A model generated the notes under the pieces. The model worked only from the letters and a program-made list of their open reading frames with translations, was not told the origin of the DNA and ran no database searches. Positions 7,966 through 17,620 of a stretch of 64,000 nt of DNA are shown piece by piece. Each line of letters opens with the position of its first letter. Positions within the stretch are counted from its first letter, which is position 1. Made by a program: the position numbers and the translations under genes. This DNA comes from CAZWCX01 sp964632945 (GTDB lineage Bacteria > Planctomycetota > MHYJ01 > WSZJ01 > CAZWCX01), in the NCBI GenBank assembly GCA_964632945.1, contig CAZWCX010000011.1, positions 1 through 64,000 of the forward strand. The letters are read 5' to 3'.

Positions 7966-9494
7966 CAGCATTTTCGGCCCGCGCCATTCGCCCCATCGTC
8001 CACGTCACCCGCGAGGGGTTTCTCCATTTCGAGGTAGTCCTCGATCGGGACCCCGCCGATCCCCCGCCGGGGGAGGGAAGGCTTGCGCACCCGTGCCCGA
8101 TGCGCGGCGTCCCGGTGGATGGCGCAGACCCGGTACCCGCGCCGCTGGTAGAATCGGACCGCATCCAGATGGTCATTGGTGGCGACGAGCCAGATGCGGC
8201 GGCAACCGGCTCGGATCGCCGCCCCCTCCACGGCGGCCAGCAACCCCCCGCCGATCCCCTTTCCCGGCTCGGCGGACTGCAAGGTCACCAGCTCGCAGGC
8301 CGCGTCCCGGACTTCGAAGGTGGCGAGGCCGACGGCGCGGCCGGCGCGATGGGCCAGAAAACCCGGCAGATCGTCCGCGACGTGGGAGCGATCCAACGAC
8401 TCGATGCCGACGGAGCCCCACGCCTCCACAAGCATCCGCCGCACCTCGGGCTGGTCTGTGTCCTCGACCGCCCGGATGATCCAGCCGTCCGCCGGCGGCC
8501 GCCCGGTGGTCCCGGTGACGGCGGCGGAGATCGCCCGGTCTTCGGCTGCGTAGTCGAATACCTCCCCGTACCGACTCCGAAACACCTCGAGGGCGCCGGG
8601 CAGGGGAGGATGCTCCCGGAACCAGGCGACCGTACGCGCCATCCCCTCTTCGGGCGAAACGAGTTCCCGACTTCCGAATTCCTCCCGAAAGGCGCGAGTG
8701 TCCACCACGATCGGTCGGTGCGCCTGGAACGGGGTTCCGAAGGGCAGGGCGGCGGCCGGCACATCGACGAGTTTCCACGTATGGCCCACGGCACGCGCCA
8801 CTCCCTCGGCGATCCCTCGTACCGTCCAGGCCCGCTCGTGCCCGAGATGATAGATCCGCTCCCGCACGCGGGGGGCCAGGGCCGCGACCACGATCCCGCG
8901 CGCCACGTCCTCCACATAGCCCCGATGCAGCAGGTGCCAACCTCCATCCGGCAAGGCAACGTGCGCACGCCCATCGAGCGCGCGCCGGATGAAGTACCAC
9001 TCGCGGAATTGGTAGTCTCCCGGGCCGTAGACGGCGGGGAGGCGGAGGATCGCCGTTTCCACCCGGCCGGCTTCCGCCGCGCGCAGGAGGGCCGCTTCGC
9101 AGGAGAGATTCTCGAATTCCTTCCAGCGCTCCGTCCGCACGGAATCCGTCTCGCGGATCGGGACCGGTCGTGCCTCCGCGTCCGGCGGATCAAAATACGC
9201 ATCGATGCTGCTCGCGTGAACCACCCGACGGACCGTCGTGGGAAGGACCTCGAGGAGCTGCTCGGAATCGTCATCGAAGGCGAACAGATCCACGACCACC
9301 TCTGCGTCCAGCTCCCGCATCACACGCGCAAAGGCAGGCCGGTCCTTGCGATCCACGTGGAGGCAGGCGGCCCGGTTCTCCGCGGCGTGGGTACGCCCCC
9401 GATGCACGCACACGACCGTGTGGCCGAGATCGACCAGCATGCGGACGACCTGGACGCCGATGAACCGGGTGCCGCCGATCACCGCAATCTTCAT
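7965..9494 (-). CDS. NAD-dependent epimerase/dehydratase (extended SDR) fused to GNAT acetyltransferase
   Basis: This 509-residue two-domain protein starts at the ATG at 9494, which follows GGGAGGAAGCAGG. Residues 1-11 carry the Rossmann glycine motif (IGGTRFIG), with a divergent extended-SDR body to about 310 (HASSIDAYF, RLPAVYGPGDYQ). From about residue 335 a complete GNAT domain follows: WIIRAVEDTDQPEVRRM, then the acetyl-CoA loop PGKGIGGGLLAAVE and ATNDHLDAVRFYQRRGY. The canonical YxxxK of SDRs is not obvious, so the first domain may be a reductase-like binding module. A nucleotide-sugar or small-metabolite modifier that both reduces or epimerises and acetylates is plausible, but the substrate is unknown. 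It is a single gene with its own minus-strand promoter. Confidence 0.7.
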   Translation of the reverse strand: MKIAVIGGTRFIGVQVVRMLVDLGHTVVCVHRGRTHAAENRAACLHVDRKDRPAFARVMRELDAEVVVDLFAFDDDSEQLLEVLPTTVRRVVHASSIDAYFDPPDAEARPVPIRETDSVRTERWKEFENLSCEAALLRAAEAGRVETAILRLPAVYGPGDYQFREWYFIRRALDGRAHVALPDGGWHLLHRGYVEDVARGIVVAALAPRVRERIYHLGHERAWTVRGIAEGVARAVGHTWKLVDVPAAALPFGTPFQAHRPIVVDTRAFREEFGSRELVSPEEGMARTVAWFREHPPLPGALEVFRSRYGEVFDYAAEDRAISAAVTGTTGRPPADGWIIRAVEDTDQPEVRRMLVEAWGSVGIESLDRSHVADDLPGFLAHRAGRAVGLATFEVRDAACELVTLQSAEPGKGIGGGLLAAVEGAAIRAGCRRIWLVATNDHLDAVRFYQRRGYRVCAIHRDAAHRARVRKPSLPRRGIGGVPIEDYLEMEKPLAGDVDDGANGAGRKC

Positions 9495-9529
9495 CCTGCT
9501 TCCTCCCAGACGATCCCCGGACACCCGGG

Positions 9530-9558
9530 ATTGTCCCCGCGATCGGTCCGCAGGTCAA
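9530..9558 (-). promoter_or_regulatory. sigma-70-type promoter of SDR-GNAT gene
   Basis: On the minus strand, TTGACC (9558-9553) and GACAAT (9535-9530) are 17 bases apart. They lie about 36 bases upstream of the ATG at 9494. Confidence 0.65.
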
Positions 9559-9665
9559 CCGACCCGGATCGCGCGCGGCAATCCGTGCCGGCCTCGCCGC
9601 GAAGCGCCGGGAACGGATCCTGGTCCCGGCAGGCGACCCGTCCCCGGCGCACCGACCGGCTTTCC

Positions 9666-9694
9666 TTGTCCGTATCGCCCGATTGGGCTATCCT
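9666..9694 (+). promoter_or_regulatory. sigma-70-type promoter of enoyl-CoA hydratase gene
   Basis: TTGTCC (9666-9671) and TATCCT (9689-9694) have a 17-base spacer and lie 33 bases before the ATG at 9728. Confidence 0.6.
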
Positions 9695-9727
9695 GCCGCG
9701 CGATCCCAGTCAAGGAGAAGAGCCGCC

Positions 9728-10426
9728 ATGTTCGAGATCACGCTCAGCGGGCCCGGCAAGAACGCCCTGGGCACCGAGATGATGAACTTCCTGATCGACC
9801 GCCTCAAGGAGGCCGCGGGTCGGCCCATTCTCCTCAGCGGCGCCGGCGACTCCTTCTCCGCCGGCCTCCATCTGGTCGAATTGTCCCAGCTCGATTCCGC
9901 GGGCATGCTCGCCTTCCTGCGCCGTCTCGAAGCGATGTCCCGGCTCCTCTACGCCTACCCGGGACCCGCCGTCGCCTGCGTCAACGGTCACGCCATCGCC
10001 GGGGGGAGCATCCTGGCTCTCGCCTGCGACTACCGCGTGGTCGCGGCAAATCCCAAGATCAAGATCGGCCTGAATGAGGTTGCCCTCGGGCTGCGGTTCC
10101 CCCCTTCCATCCTGGCCATCGTCCGCCGGCGCCTCCCCGCCCAGCATCTGGAGACGGTCTTGTTGGGCGGCCAGCTCGTCCCTCCCGCCGAAGCGGTCCG
10201 CCTCGGCTTGGTCGACGAGGTGGCGGAGGACGCCCCCGCGGTTGCCAAGGCCCGCCTGGCCCAACTCGCGAGCCACCCCCCCGCCTGCTACGCGGCGAAC
10301 AAGGCCGACCTGCGCGCCCTCGCGCCCATCGGCGCGGAAGAGGAAAAAATGTTCCTGGATCAGGTCCTGCCGGTATGGACTTCCCCGGAACTGCGTCAGC
10401 GCATCCTCGCCGTATTGAAGAAATGA
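9728..10426 (+). CDS. enoyl-CoA hydratase/isomerase (crotonase) family protein
   Basis: This 232-residue protein has the crotonase fold. The first oxyanion-hole loop is SGAGDSFSAGLHL and the second is NGHAIAGGSILALACDYRV, followed by GLNEVALGL. It is slightly shorter than typical hydratases (about 260). The usual catalytic Glu pair is not both evident, so isomerase, hydratase or hydrolase activity on acyl-CoA cannot be decided. AAGGAGAAG precedes the ATG. It is a single gene on its own promoter, not linked to other beta-oxidation genes here. Confidence 0.78.
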   Translation: MFEITLSGPGKNALGTEMMNFLIDRLKEAAGRPILLSGAGDSFSAGLHLVELSQLDSAGMLAFLRRLEAMSRLLYAYPGPAVACVNGHAIAGGSILALACDYRVVAANPKIKIGLNEVALGLRFPPSILAIVRRRLPAQHLETVLLGGQLVPPAEAVRLGLVDEVAEDAPAVAKARLAQLASHPPACYAANKADLRALAPIGAEEEKMFLDQVLPVWTSPELRQRILAVLKK

Positions 10427-10735
10427 CGTCTCGCCCCCGCCTCTGAGCGACTCTCCCCGCGAGCCGCGGGGTCCGCCGAAGCACGACGCGGAACGGCCGC
10501 GCTTCGGGACCCCGCCCCCCCGCCGGCTTCCCCCGGCTCCAACGCGCCAGACCGGGAGTCCCGCCCCCCGGATGGACGGAATCCCCCGCGCCCCGCCCCC
10601 TGGTTCCTTTCCTCTGCCGGAAAAAAGTTCTCTGTTTCTTCCCCCCCTTCATCCAGGATTCATCTTGACCCGTTAGGCTGTCCCGCGTGGTTGATCGATG
10701 GAAGTTCCGATCCGTTTCGCGTGAGGAGAAGCCGC
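10427..10735. other. intergenic region with two hairpins
   Basis: Two hairpins are visible: CCCCGCG (10455-10461) with CGCGGGG (10465-10471), and CCGAAGC (10476-10482) with GCTTCGG (10501-10507). Either may end transcription of the hydratase gene, though neither has a T tract. A TTGACC occurs at 10665-10670 and a TAGGCT at 10674-10679, but they are not at promoter spacing. No coding region is seen. Confidence 0.4.
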
Positions 10736-11404
<669 letters not shown>

Positions 11405-11413
11405 TCCGCCGCG

Positions 11414-11444
11414 GGGCCGGGGTTCCACGACCCCGGCCCTTTTT
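11414..11444 (+). terminator. rho-independent terminator after PepSY gene
   Basis: A perfect 10-bp GC-rich stem (11414-11423 with 11430-11439) has a TCCACG loop and is followed directly by five T residues (11440-11444). It is the most classical terminator in the window. Confidence 0.92.
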
Positions 11445-11602
11445 CCGCGATTCCCTTTGCGCCGGCGCTAGAATCACCGCGGGGGGCGTGCGATCCTCCG
11501 GCTTCCTCGGCGGGGAGAGCACGCGACGAATTCCAAGCTCCACGCACCCCCCCGGTGGGCGACCCCATTTCGGCGGGAGCGACCGCCGCCTGGAGGATCC
11601 GC

Positions 11603-12292
11603 ATGCGGCTCCTGGCCGTCGAGGACGAACCCCAACTGGCCCGCTCGCTCAAGCGCGGCCTCTCCGAGGAGGGGTACGCCGTCGATGTCGCCCCGACCCT
11701 CGAGGACGCGCGCTACCTCCTGGATGGGGATCCGTACGATCTCGTGCTCCTCGACCTGATGCTCCCGGACGGCACGGGATACGAACTGGTCGACTGGCTC
11801 CGACGCCGGCGCGCGCCGGTCCCGGTTCTGATGCTGACCGCGCGCGCCGCCGAGCAGGACAAGATCAAGGGGTTGGACGCCGGGGCCGATGACTACCTGA
11901 CGAAGCCCTTCTCGTTCGCCGAGCTGCTCGCCCGGGTCCGGGCCCTGCTGCGCCGGGGGGCCTCCGTCCGCCCGCCGGTGCTCGAAGTCCGGGATCTTGC
12001 CCTCGACCCGGCCACGCGCGAATTGCGGCGCGCCGGCAAGGCCGTCGACCTGACCGCCAAGGAATTCGCCCTGATGCTTCTCTTCCTCCGGCGCCCCGGG
12101 CAGGTCATCACCCGCACGGAGATCATCGAAAAAGTCTACGACTTCGATTTCGACCGGGACAGCAACGTGGTCGACGTCCACATCCGAAATCTTCGCCGCA
12201 AGCTCGATCCCGGGGACCCGCAGGCGTACATCCGCACGATGCGGGGGGCCGGGTATGCGTTTTGCCGGGATGGGGAGCCGCCGGCGGAATGA
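11603..12292 (+). CDS. OmpR/PhoB-family response regulator
   Basis: This 229-residue protein has a receiver domain with Asp8-Glu9, phospho-acceptor Asp51 (LLDLMLPDG), a conserved Thr in MLTAR and Lys in TKPF near residue 101. A winged-helix DNA-binding domain follows from about 125 (LTAKEFALMLLFLRR; VVDVHIRNLRRKL; IRTMRGAGYAF). The ATG at 11603 follows TGGAGG. Its stop overlaps the histidine kinase start by ATGA, so the two form a translationally coupled pair. Its likely target set includes the upstream PepSY gene, judging by neighbourhood only. Confidence 0.93.
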   Translation: MRLLAVEDEPQLARSLKRGLSEEGYAVDVAPTLEDARYLLDGDPYDLVLLDLMLPDGTGYELVDWLRRRRAPVPVLMLTARAAEQDKIKGLDAGADDYLTKPFSFAELLARVRALLRRGASVRPPVLEVRDLALDPATRELRRAGKAVDLTAKEFALMLLFLRRPGQVITRTEIIEKVYDFDFDRDSNVVDVHIRNLRRKLDPGDPQAYIRTMRGAGYAFCRDGEPPAE

Positions 12293-13671
12293 AGAGCCTG
12301 CGCGCACGACTCACGGCGGCCACGGCCGTGATCTTCGCCGTCGGTCTCGGGGCGCTGTGCGCGTCGCTCTACTGGAGCGCGGCACAGGCGGCGGAGCGCA
12401 CGGCGCGGATTCGCGCGCATGCGCTCGCCGACCAGCTCGCGCAGGCCGTCGAATGGGAAGGCGGCCGCCTGCAGCGCGACCGGCACCTCCTGCGCCGTCT
12501 CGCGGGCACGACCGGGGTGGCCTTCGAGATCGCCGCAGCCGATGGAAGCCGGATCGCCGCCGCGGGTCCTCCGGGCTGGCCCGCGGACGGCTTCTCTCCC
12601 GCGACTTCCGCATCGACGGAACGATCCGTCGAGGGCCGGCTCTGGCACCTGACGCGGCTTCCCCGCATCCCCCTGTCGGAGGACGACACGGCGAATGCGC
12701 CCCTGCTGAACATCGCCGTGGCGGTGGACGTGACCGACGACCGGGCCGCCCTCGTCCGGCTGGGATTCCTGCTCGCGCTACTGGGTCCCGTCGTCCTGCT
12801 CCTCGGCATTCTCGGCGTCCGCTCCGCCGTGCGCCGCGCCCTCGCCCCCCTCGCCGAGATGCGCGCGGCCGCCGCCACGATCCACGCGCGCAATCTGTCC
12901 GCGCGCGTCCCGGTGCCCGACACCGCCGACGAGCTCGCGGAGTTGGGACGGCGACTCAACGAGGCCCTCGCCCGCCTCGAAGAGACGTTCCACCGGGAAC
13001 GCGCCTTCCTTGCGGACGCCTCTCACGAACTGCGCACTCCGGTCGCCATCTCGCTTGCGGATCTCGAAGTGACCCTGGCGCGGGAACGTCCCCCCGGAGA
13101 GTACCGCCAGGCCCTCGAAACGCAACTGGCCACCACCCAGCGCCTGCGATCGATCGTGGAGTCGCTCCTCACCATGGCCGCGGCCGACGCGGGACGGATC
13201 CGCGTGCAACGTGCGACTTGCGACCTCGGACGGCTCCTCGCGGACGCCGCGCAACCGCTTCGCCCGCTGGCCGCGTCACGCAACGTCACCCTCCAGGTCG
13301 AGACGGCGGCAGCCCTGCCCCTGGAAGGGGATCCCACCCTCCTCCGCCAGTTGTTCGACAACCTGCTCGTCAACGCCATCCGCTACAACCGTCCCGGCGG
13401 ACGAGTGGAAATCGGGTGCGCCGGCGCGGACGGGATCCCGCGCGCCTGGGTCCGTGACACCGGCCCCGGCATCGCCGCCGAGCACCTCCCCCGGCTGTTC
13501 GAGCGCTTCTACCGCGTCGACAAGGGGCGCGCCCGCGAGGAAGGCGGCGCCGGACTGGGCCTCGCCATCGTCCGCTGGATCGCCGACGCGCACGGGGCGT
13601 CGGTCGAGGTGACCAGCACTCCCGGGGAGGGCACCGCCTTCACCGTGACGTTTCCGGGCGTTTCGGCCTGA
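12289..13671 (+). CDS. membrane sensor histidine kinase (HAMP-HisKA-HATPase)
   Basis: This 460-residue classical sensor has a transmembrane helix at about residues 12-35, a periplasmic domain of about 110 residues, a second helix near 150-175 and HAMP. HisKA carries phospho-acceptor His246 (ADASHELRTPV). The ATPase domain has the N box (NLLVNAIRYN), G1 box (DTGPGI) and G2 box (GGAGLGLAIV). The ATG at 12289 overlaps the regulator stop. The architecture resembles the QseC/PmrB/TctE group, whose members are often linked to PepSY proteins and cation sensing. The ligand is unknown. Confidence 0.92.
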   Translation: MKSLRARLTAATAVIFAVGLGALCASLYWSAAQAAERTARIRAHALADQLAQAVEWEGGRLQRDRHLLRRLAGTTGVAFEIAAADGSRIAAAGPPGWPADGFSPATSASTERSVEGRLWHLTRLPRIPLSEDDTANAPLLNIAVAVDVTDDRAALVRLGFLLALLGPVVLLLGILGVRSAVRRALAPLAEMRAAAATIHARNLSARVPVPDTADELAELGRRLNEALARLEETFHRERAFLADASHELRTPVAISLADLEVTLARERPPGEYRQALETQLATTQRLRSIVESLLTMAAADAGRIRVQRATCDLGRLLADAAQPLRPLAASRNVTLQVETAAALPLEGDPTLLRQLFDNLLVNAIRYNRPGGRVEIGCAGADGIPRAWVRDTGPGIAAEHLPRLFERFYRVDKGRAREEGGAGLGLAIVRWIADAHGASVEVTSTPGEGTAFTVTFPGVSA

Positions 13672-13708
13672 AACGACGGCGGCCGACCCCTAACCCGGAT
13701 GATTGATC

Positions 13709-13726
13709 AAGCCGCGTCAGCGGCTT
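13709..13726 (+). terminator. hairpin after two-component operon
   Basis: AAGCCGC (13709-13715) and GCGGCTT (13720-13726) form a perfect 7-bp stem with a GTCA loop, 38 bases after the kinase stop. There is no T tract, so termination is uncertain. Confidence 0.4.
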
Positions 13727-13865
13727 CGTGAAGAATCCGCCCGCGGGCTTCTGGCTGCGTCAGCCCGGACCACGGCTGGACTCGCTCATCGTGAGAGCGA
13801 TCCGCTCCTGGTGCCGGTCCGGTGGGCCGCCGCCGTCCGGCCGCTCCGACGGCGGACGATGGGCC

Positions 13866-14870
13866 TCAGTCCTCCGCATACTGGTAGTAGCCGATGATCT
13901 CGCGCTGCCACGGTTCCTCGCTCGGGCCGGCCTTCGCGGGCACCTCCAGCGGGCGCTCCACGGTCCGCTCGAGTCGTCCCATGTCGTCGTAGAAGTACTC
14001 CATCCGGCTGTGCCGTTCGATCGCCCATTCCGACGTATTCCCGCCGGGTGCGCGGCGCTTCCACAAGCAGGTCCGGTGCTTGGTCCTCCCCTGCGCGCCG
14101 GGAGCGGGTTCGAATTCGATCGTCAACTCCCACCATGCGGTCGCCCGCTCCGGCGTAGCCGTGTCGAGGGAGATCTCGTGTACGATCCGCCCGCTTTCGT
14201 CCTTGCGCGTCCGGCGGGATTGGCACTGTTCCGCGCCGTCCCTGTCGCGAGAACGCGTGAGGGTCACCTCCTCGTCGGCCTCGAGCCGGTACTCGAACGT
14301 CCAGGCGGTCGGTATCGTCCCGTCCGCGAGTACGTGCGTCACCGACGCCGGGCGACCCTGTTCGTCGAATTCGTACTGGGCGCTCAGCGCGTATCGCCAT
14401 CGTGAATCCACCGACGTCGCGCGTCCCCGGGGATCGCGCTCCACCTGGAACGCTTCCGCCAGACGCAGTTCGTGGTCCACCCAGGATCCGAAGGACGCAT
14501 GTCGGGAGTAGTCGAAGATCCGGCGCCGCAGCACCGGTTGATCCCCGATCGACACGCTCCGAACCATCCGCCAGTGCCCCGAGGGCGATCGGTCGTAGCG
14601 GTTTTCGAACTCGGCCACCCCGTGCGTCGTGTAGTCCCGCGTGAGCGCCAGGCACGAGCGGCCATCCTGGGACCGGATATAGCGTGTGGTCGAGAGGAGT
14701 CGCGGATTCGGCTCTTCGCTTCGGTATTCGAGGAGCCGGATGGCGCCGTCCTCGATCGGAATCCCGGAAAATGGAGGCCCCGGCGTCGCGGCATCCTGGC
14801 CCGATGCGGGCGCCGAAATCGCCGCAAGCGCCAGAGCAACCCACAGGACAACCGCCCGGTGACGCATCAT
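13866..14870 (-). CDS. secreted protein with YD-repeat-like motifs, unknown function
   Basis: This 334-residue exported protein begins MMRHRAVVLWVALALAAISA, a clear signal peptide with cleavage near SGQ. The mature part has short repeats resembling YD/RHS units (YEFDEQGRPASVTHVL; MEYFYDDMGRLERTVE; FEYRLEADEEVTL), which usually form beta-sheet shells or strands. I recognise no defined family. The only good promoter match on this strand (TTGACC at 15157-15152, TATGCT 18 bases on) lies about 260 bases upstream of this start. Either the leader is long or the true start lies upstream. The upstream frame stays open to 15158, but its translation is low in quality. Confidence 0.6.
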   Translation of the reverse strand: MMRHRAVVLWVALALAAISAPASGQDAATPGPPFSGIPIEDGAIRLLEYRSEEPNPRLLSTTRYIRSQDGRSCLALTRDYTTHGVAEFENRYDRSPSGHWRMVRSVSIGDQPVLRRRIFDYSRHASFGSWVDHELRLAEAFQVERDPRGRATSVDSRWRYALSAQYEFDEQGRPASVTHVLADGTIPTAWTFEYRLEADEEVTLTRSRDRDGAEQCQSRRTRKDESGRIVHEISLDTATPERATAWWELTIEFEPAPGAQGRTKHRTCLWKRRAPGGNTSEWAIERHSRMEYFYDDMGRLERTVERPLEVPAKAGPSEEPWQREIIGYYQYAED

Positions 14871-15274
14871 TCGAATCCGCTCCAAAACCCTGCCTTCTGC
14901 GGAAGGGGTCGAGGGGTTGCACCGGGCAACCGGGTCGGGCCTCGGCTGCGGATCCGGACCCGCGGACGAAATGGCCCACGGCCTGCGCCCCCCCGCTTGC
15001 GAAGAGCCGCGCTGCCGGCTCGCGGGCGGGAAGTTGCGCCGCATGCCGGGTTCCGACGAACCGATCCCGAATCCGCCCGGACCACTCGCGGCGTTGCCGG
15101 CAGGGCGTGGGAAGGTGCCCGAGCCCGGAGCATAACGCGGTCCTCCTCTCGCGGTCAAGACGGGCGCCGCGGGCCCCGAACCCGCCCGAGGACGGCCCGC
15201 GCGCGGAATCGCTCCGGGGCCGGTCGCACAGGAAGGATTGGCATCCGCCCCCGGGCCGGTGGTAACCTGATTCC

Positions 15275-16645
15275 ATGCGATCCCGGCGCCTGGCCCTGGT
15301 CACGTTGAGCGGCGTCCGCATCCGGAACGAAAACCTGCGCCGCCTGGGTCTCACCCTGCCCGGTTTCGTCGAGCGCGGCCGCGTCATCGCGAGCCTGCCG
15401 ACTCTGGCTCTTCTCATCCTGGCCGCCCGTACCCCGCCGACGTGGGAGCCGTCGCTCCACGAACTCGACGAGATCAACGAGACCGCGTTCGCTGCGCTCG
15501 CCACGGGAGAATTCGACCTGGTGGCGATCTCCGCCCTGAGCGCGCGGATCCGGGAGGCGTACGCCCTCGCCGATCGTCTGCGCTCCGGGGGAGTCAAGGT
15601 CGTGCTGGGAGGCCTGCACGTGTCCGCGCTTCCCCGCGAGGCGATGGCGCACGCCGACGCCGTGGTCCAGGGGGAAGCGGAGGAGATCTGGCCCGAACTG
15701 ATCGGCGACTTCGAGGCCGGACGGCTGCGTCCGCTCTATTCCTCGCTTTCCCCCGTCGCCCGTTCCGCCCCGATCGACACCGGGCCGCTGCCGAGATACG
15801 ACCTGTTGGATCCGGGGCGCTACAACCGAATCACCCTTCAGACCACCCGCGGCTGCCCCCTGCATTGCTCCTTCTGCGCCGCTTCGCGAACGATCAGTCC
15901 CTACAAGGTAAAGCCCGTCGCCCGGGTCCGCGCCGAACTGGAGGCGATCCTGGACCGATGGCCGCGGCCCTTTCTCGAGCTGGCGGACGACAACACGTTC
16001 GTTCACAAGGCATGGAGCCGTGAACTCGTGCGCATGCTGGGCGAGTACCCCCTGAAGTGGTTCACCGAGACGGACGTGTCGATCGCCGACGACGAGGCCC
16101 TGCTCGAGGGATTGGCCCGATCCGGCTGCGCCCAGATCCTGGTCGGATTCGAGTCGGCTCACCGGGAGGCGTTGCGCGGAGCGGACACGCGCGACTGGAA
16201 GTACGCCCGCTTCGACGGCACGCTCGAGCGCATCCGCCGGATCCAATCCTACGGCATCTCCGTGAACGGCTGCTTCGTGCTCGGATTCGACGCCGACGGC
16301 CCGGACGTGTTCGACCGGACGCTGGAGTTCGTGCGCGAAAGCGACCTCGCCGAGGTGCAGATCACGCTCTTGACCCCCTTCCCGGGCACCGCCCTGTACC
16401 AGTCGCTGGCGGATCAGGACCGGCTCCTGTGGAAAGATCCTTGGGATCGTTGCACCCTCTTCGACGTCACCTTCCGCCCGGCGCGAATGAGCGTCGAGGA
16501 ACTGGAAACCGGATTCCTGGACTTGATGGGCCGCCTGTATTCCACCGCGGAGGTGGAGAGGCGGCGGAGACGATTTCGGTCCTGCGCGCGCAGCGCCCTG
16601 CGGCGACGGGCCGGAACGGAAAAACCGCCCGAGGAGACGACATGA
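15275..16645 (+). CDS. B12-binding-domain radical SAM protein
   Basis: This 456-residue protein has an N-terminal cobalamin-binding-like Rossmann domain (about residues 5-150, with VKVVLGGLHVSALP and VVQGEAEEIWPEL). The radical SAM core has the CxxxCxxC cluster motif at Cys194, Cys198 and Cys201 (RGCPLHCSFC). A GG-like turn, DDNTF and the SAM-binding strand ILVGFES follow. The family includes methylases and ring-contraction or coupling enzymes of hopanoid, bacteriochlorophyll and natural-product pathways. The substrate is unknown. It overlaps the next gene by ATGA, so its product probably works with that membrane protein, perhaps on a lipid. A weak TTGGCA...TAACCT element with a 19-base spacer precedes it. 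Confidence 0.82.
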   Translation: MRSRRLALVTLSGVRIRNENLRRLGLTLPGFVERGRVIASLPTLALLILAARTPPTWEPSLHELDEINETAFAALATGEFDLVAISALSARIREAYALADRLRSGGVKVVLGGLHVSALPREAMAHADAVVQGEAEEIWPELIGDFEAGRLRPLYSSLSPVARSAPIDTGPLPRYDLLDPGRYNRITLQTTRGCPLHCSFCAASRTISPYKVKPVARVRAELEAILDRWPRPFLELADDNTFVHKAWSRELVRMLGEYPLKWFTETDVSIADDEALLEGLARSGCAQILVGFESAHREALRGADTRDWKYARFDGTLERIRRIQSYGISVNGCFVLGFDADGPDVFDRTLEFVRESDLAEVQITLLTPFPGTALYQSLADQDRLLWKDPWDRCTLFDVTFRPARMSVEELETGFLDLMGRLYSTAEVERRRRRFRSCARSALRRRAGTEKPPEETT

Positions 16646-17304
16646 GAGACGTGCTGAAAACTCTGGTGCGAGTGCTGACCTTCCGCGTCACGGCGGAGGA
16701 ATTGGGGTCGCTCGACCGCCGTCACCTGAGGTTCGGACTCGCCGCCACCTGGGTGGTCGGCATGGGACGCTATTGGGACGATCCCCGGGCGGTCTGGGGG
16801 CAGAAACTCGGCCTCGGGTCGGTCGTCTACGTCTTCGTCCTGAGCGCACTTCTCTGGCTCGTGGTCACGCCCTTCAACCCCCCGCGCTGGCGCTACCGGG
16901 ACGTGCTGACCTTCGTCACCCTAACCTCCCCCCCGGCGATCCTGTACGCGATCCCCGTAGAGCGCTGGACCGACATCGAGACCGCCATTTCGCTCAACAT
17001 CGCCTTCCTCGCACTGGTCGCCCTCTGGCGTGTCGCCTTGTGGGTGTTCTACCTGCGCCGCTACGCGCAGGCCGGCGTCTTCGCCACCATCGTCATCTCC
17101 CTGCTGCCGCTCACGGCAATCGTCGCAACCCTGACCGCCCTGAACCTGGAGCATGCCGTGTTCGACATCATGGGGGGCCTCCGGGAACGCACCCCCCACG
17201 ACGGTGCCTACATGACCATCGTCATGCTCACCTTCCTGTCGGTCTGGCTGATCATCCCGCTGCTCATTTCCTACGCCGTCCTGGTCTATCGGTCCCGGAG
17301 CTAG
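16642..17304 (+). CDS. polytopic membrane protein, unknown function
   Basis: This 220-residue protein has a short cytoplasmic N-terminus (about 50 residues) and about five transmembrane helices (starting near residues 55, 90, 112, 150 and 190). Its start overlaps the radical SAM stop by ATGA with GAGGAGAC upstream, so the two genes form an operon. No catalytic motif is apparent. The conserved-looking N-terminal part (FRVTAEELGSLDRRHLRFG) may be a family signature I cannot name. Coupling suggests it hosts or supports a membrane-bound step of the radical SAM enzyme. Confidence 0.7.
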   Translation: MRDVLKTLVRVLTFRVTAEELGSLDRRHLRFGLAATWVVGMGRYWDDPRAVWGQKLGLGSVVYVFVLSALLWLVVTPFNPPRWRYRDVLTFVTLTSPPAILYAIPVERWTDIETAISLNIAFLALVALWRVALWVFYLRRYAQAGVFATIVISLLPLTAIVATLTALNLEHAVFDIMGGLRERTPHDGAYMTIVMLTFLSVWLIIPLLISYAVLVYRSRS

Positions 17305-17620
17305 CCGGTCCCCCTTTCCTCGAGCGGAACCGCGGAGGGTTCGGCGGGTCGGTCGGTTGTCCTCGCCCCGTCACCGTTCCCGCCCATCCCCCCTCCCCGT
17401 TCTCGCTCCGTCCACCCCACCCGTCCTCCCCGCCCGCCGCCCCCGCGCCCAACCCGTGACCCCGGTACCTTCCCCCAGCCGCCTCGTTGGCGAACCCATC
17501 CCTCGCTCGCACCGGCCCTCCTGCCCTCGACCTCACACGTTCCACCCCCACCGGCCCCACGGTCCCGCCTCCTTCGGGCCTCCGGGCTTCCTCGCGGGCG
17601 TGTGCGGCGGGGTGCAATCT
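17305..17620. other. pyrimidine-rich intergenic region
   Basis: The plus strand is strongly C/T-biased (long runs of C, T and CCC between about 17310 and 17560). It has no convincing reading frame and no terminator-like hairpin next to the stop at 17304. It precedes the decamer array and the pfaD promoter. The remaining gap (17661-17839) holds a 7-bp dyad GGAAACC/GGTTTCC at 17701-17716 and one inverted GCGTCATG copy at 17749-17756. Confidence 0.4.

Noticed and set aside
10665..10690. Promoter for the PepSY gene from TTGACC at 10665.
   Set aside because: The base run at 17-18 spacing is TGGTTG, not a -10 box. The nearby TAGGCT is only four bases away, so the pair cannot form a promoter.
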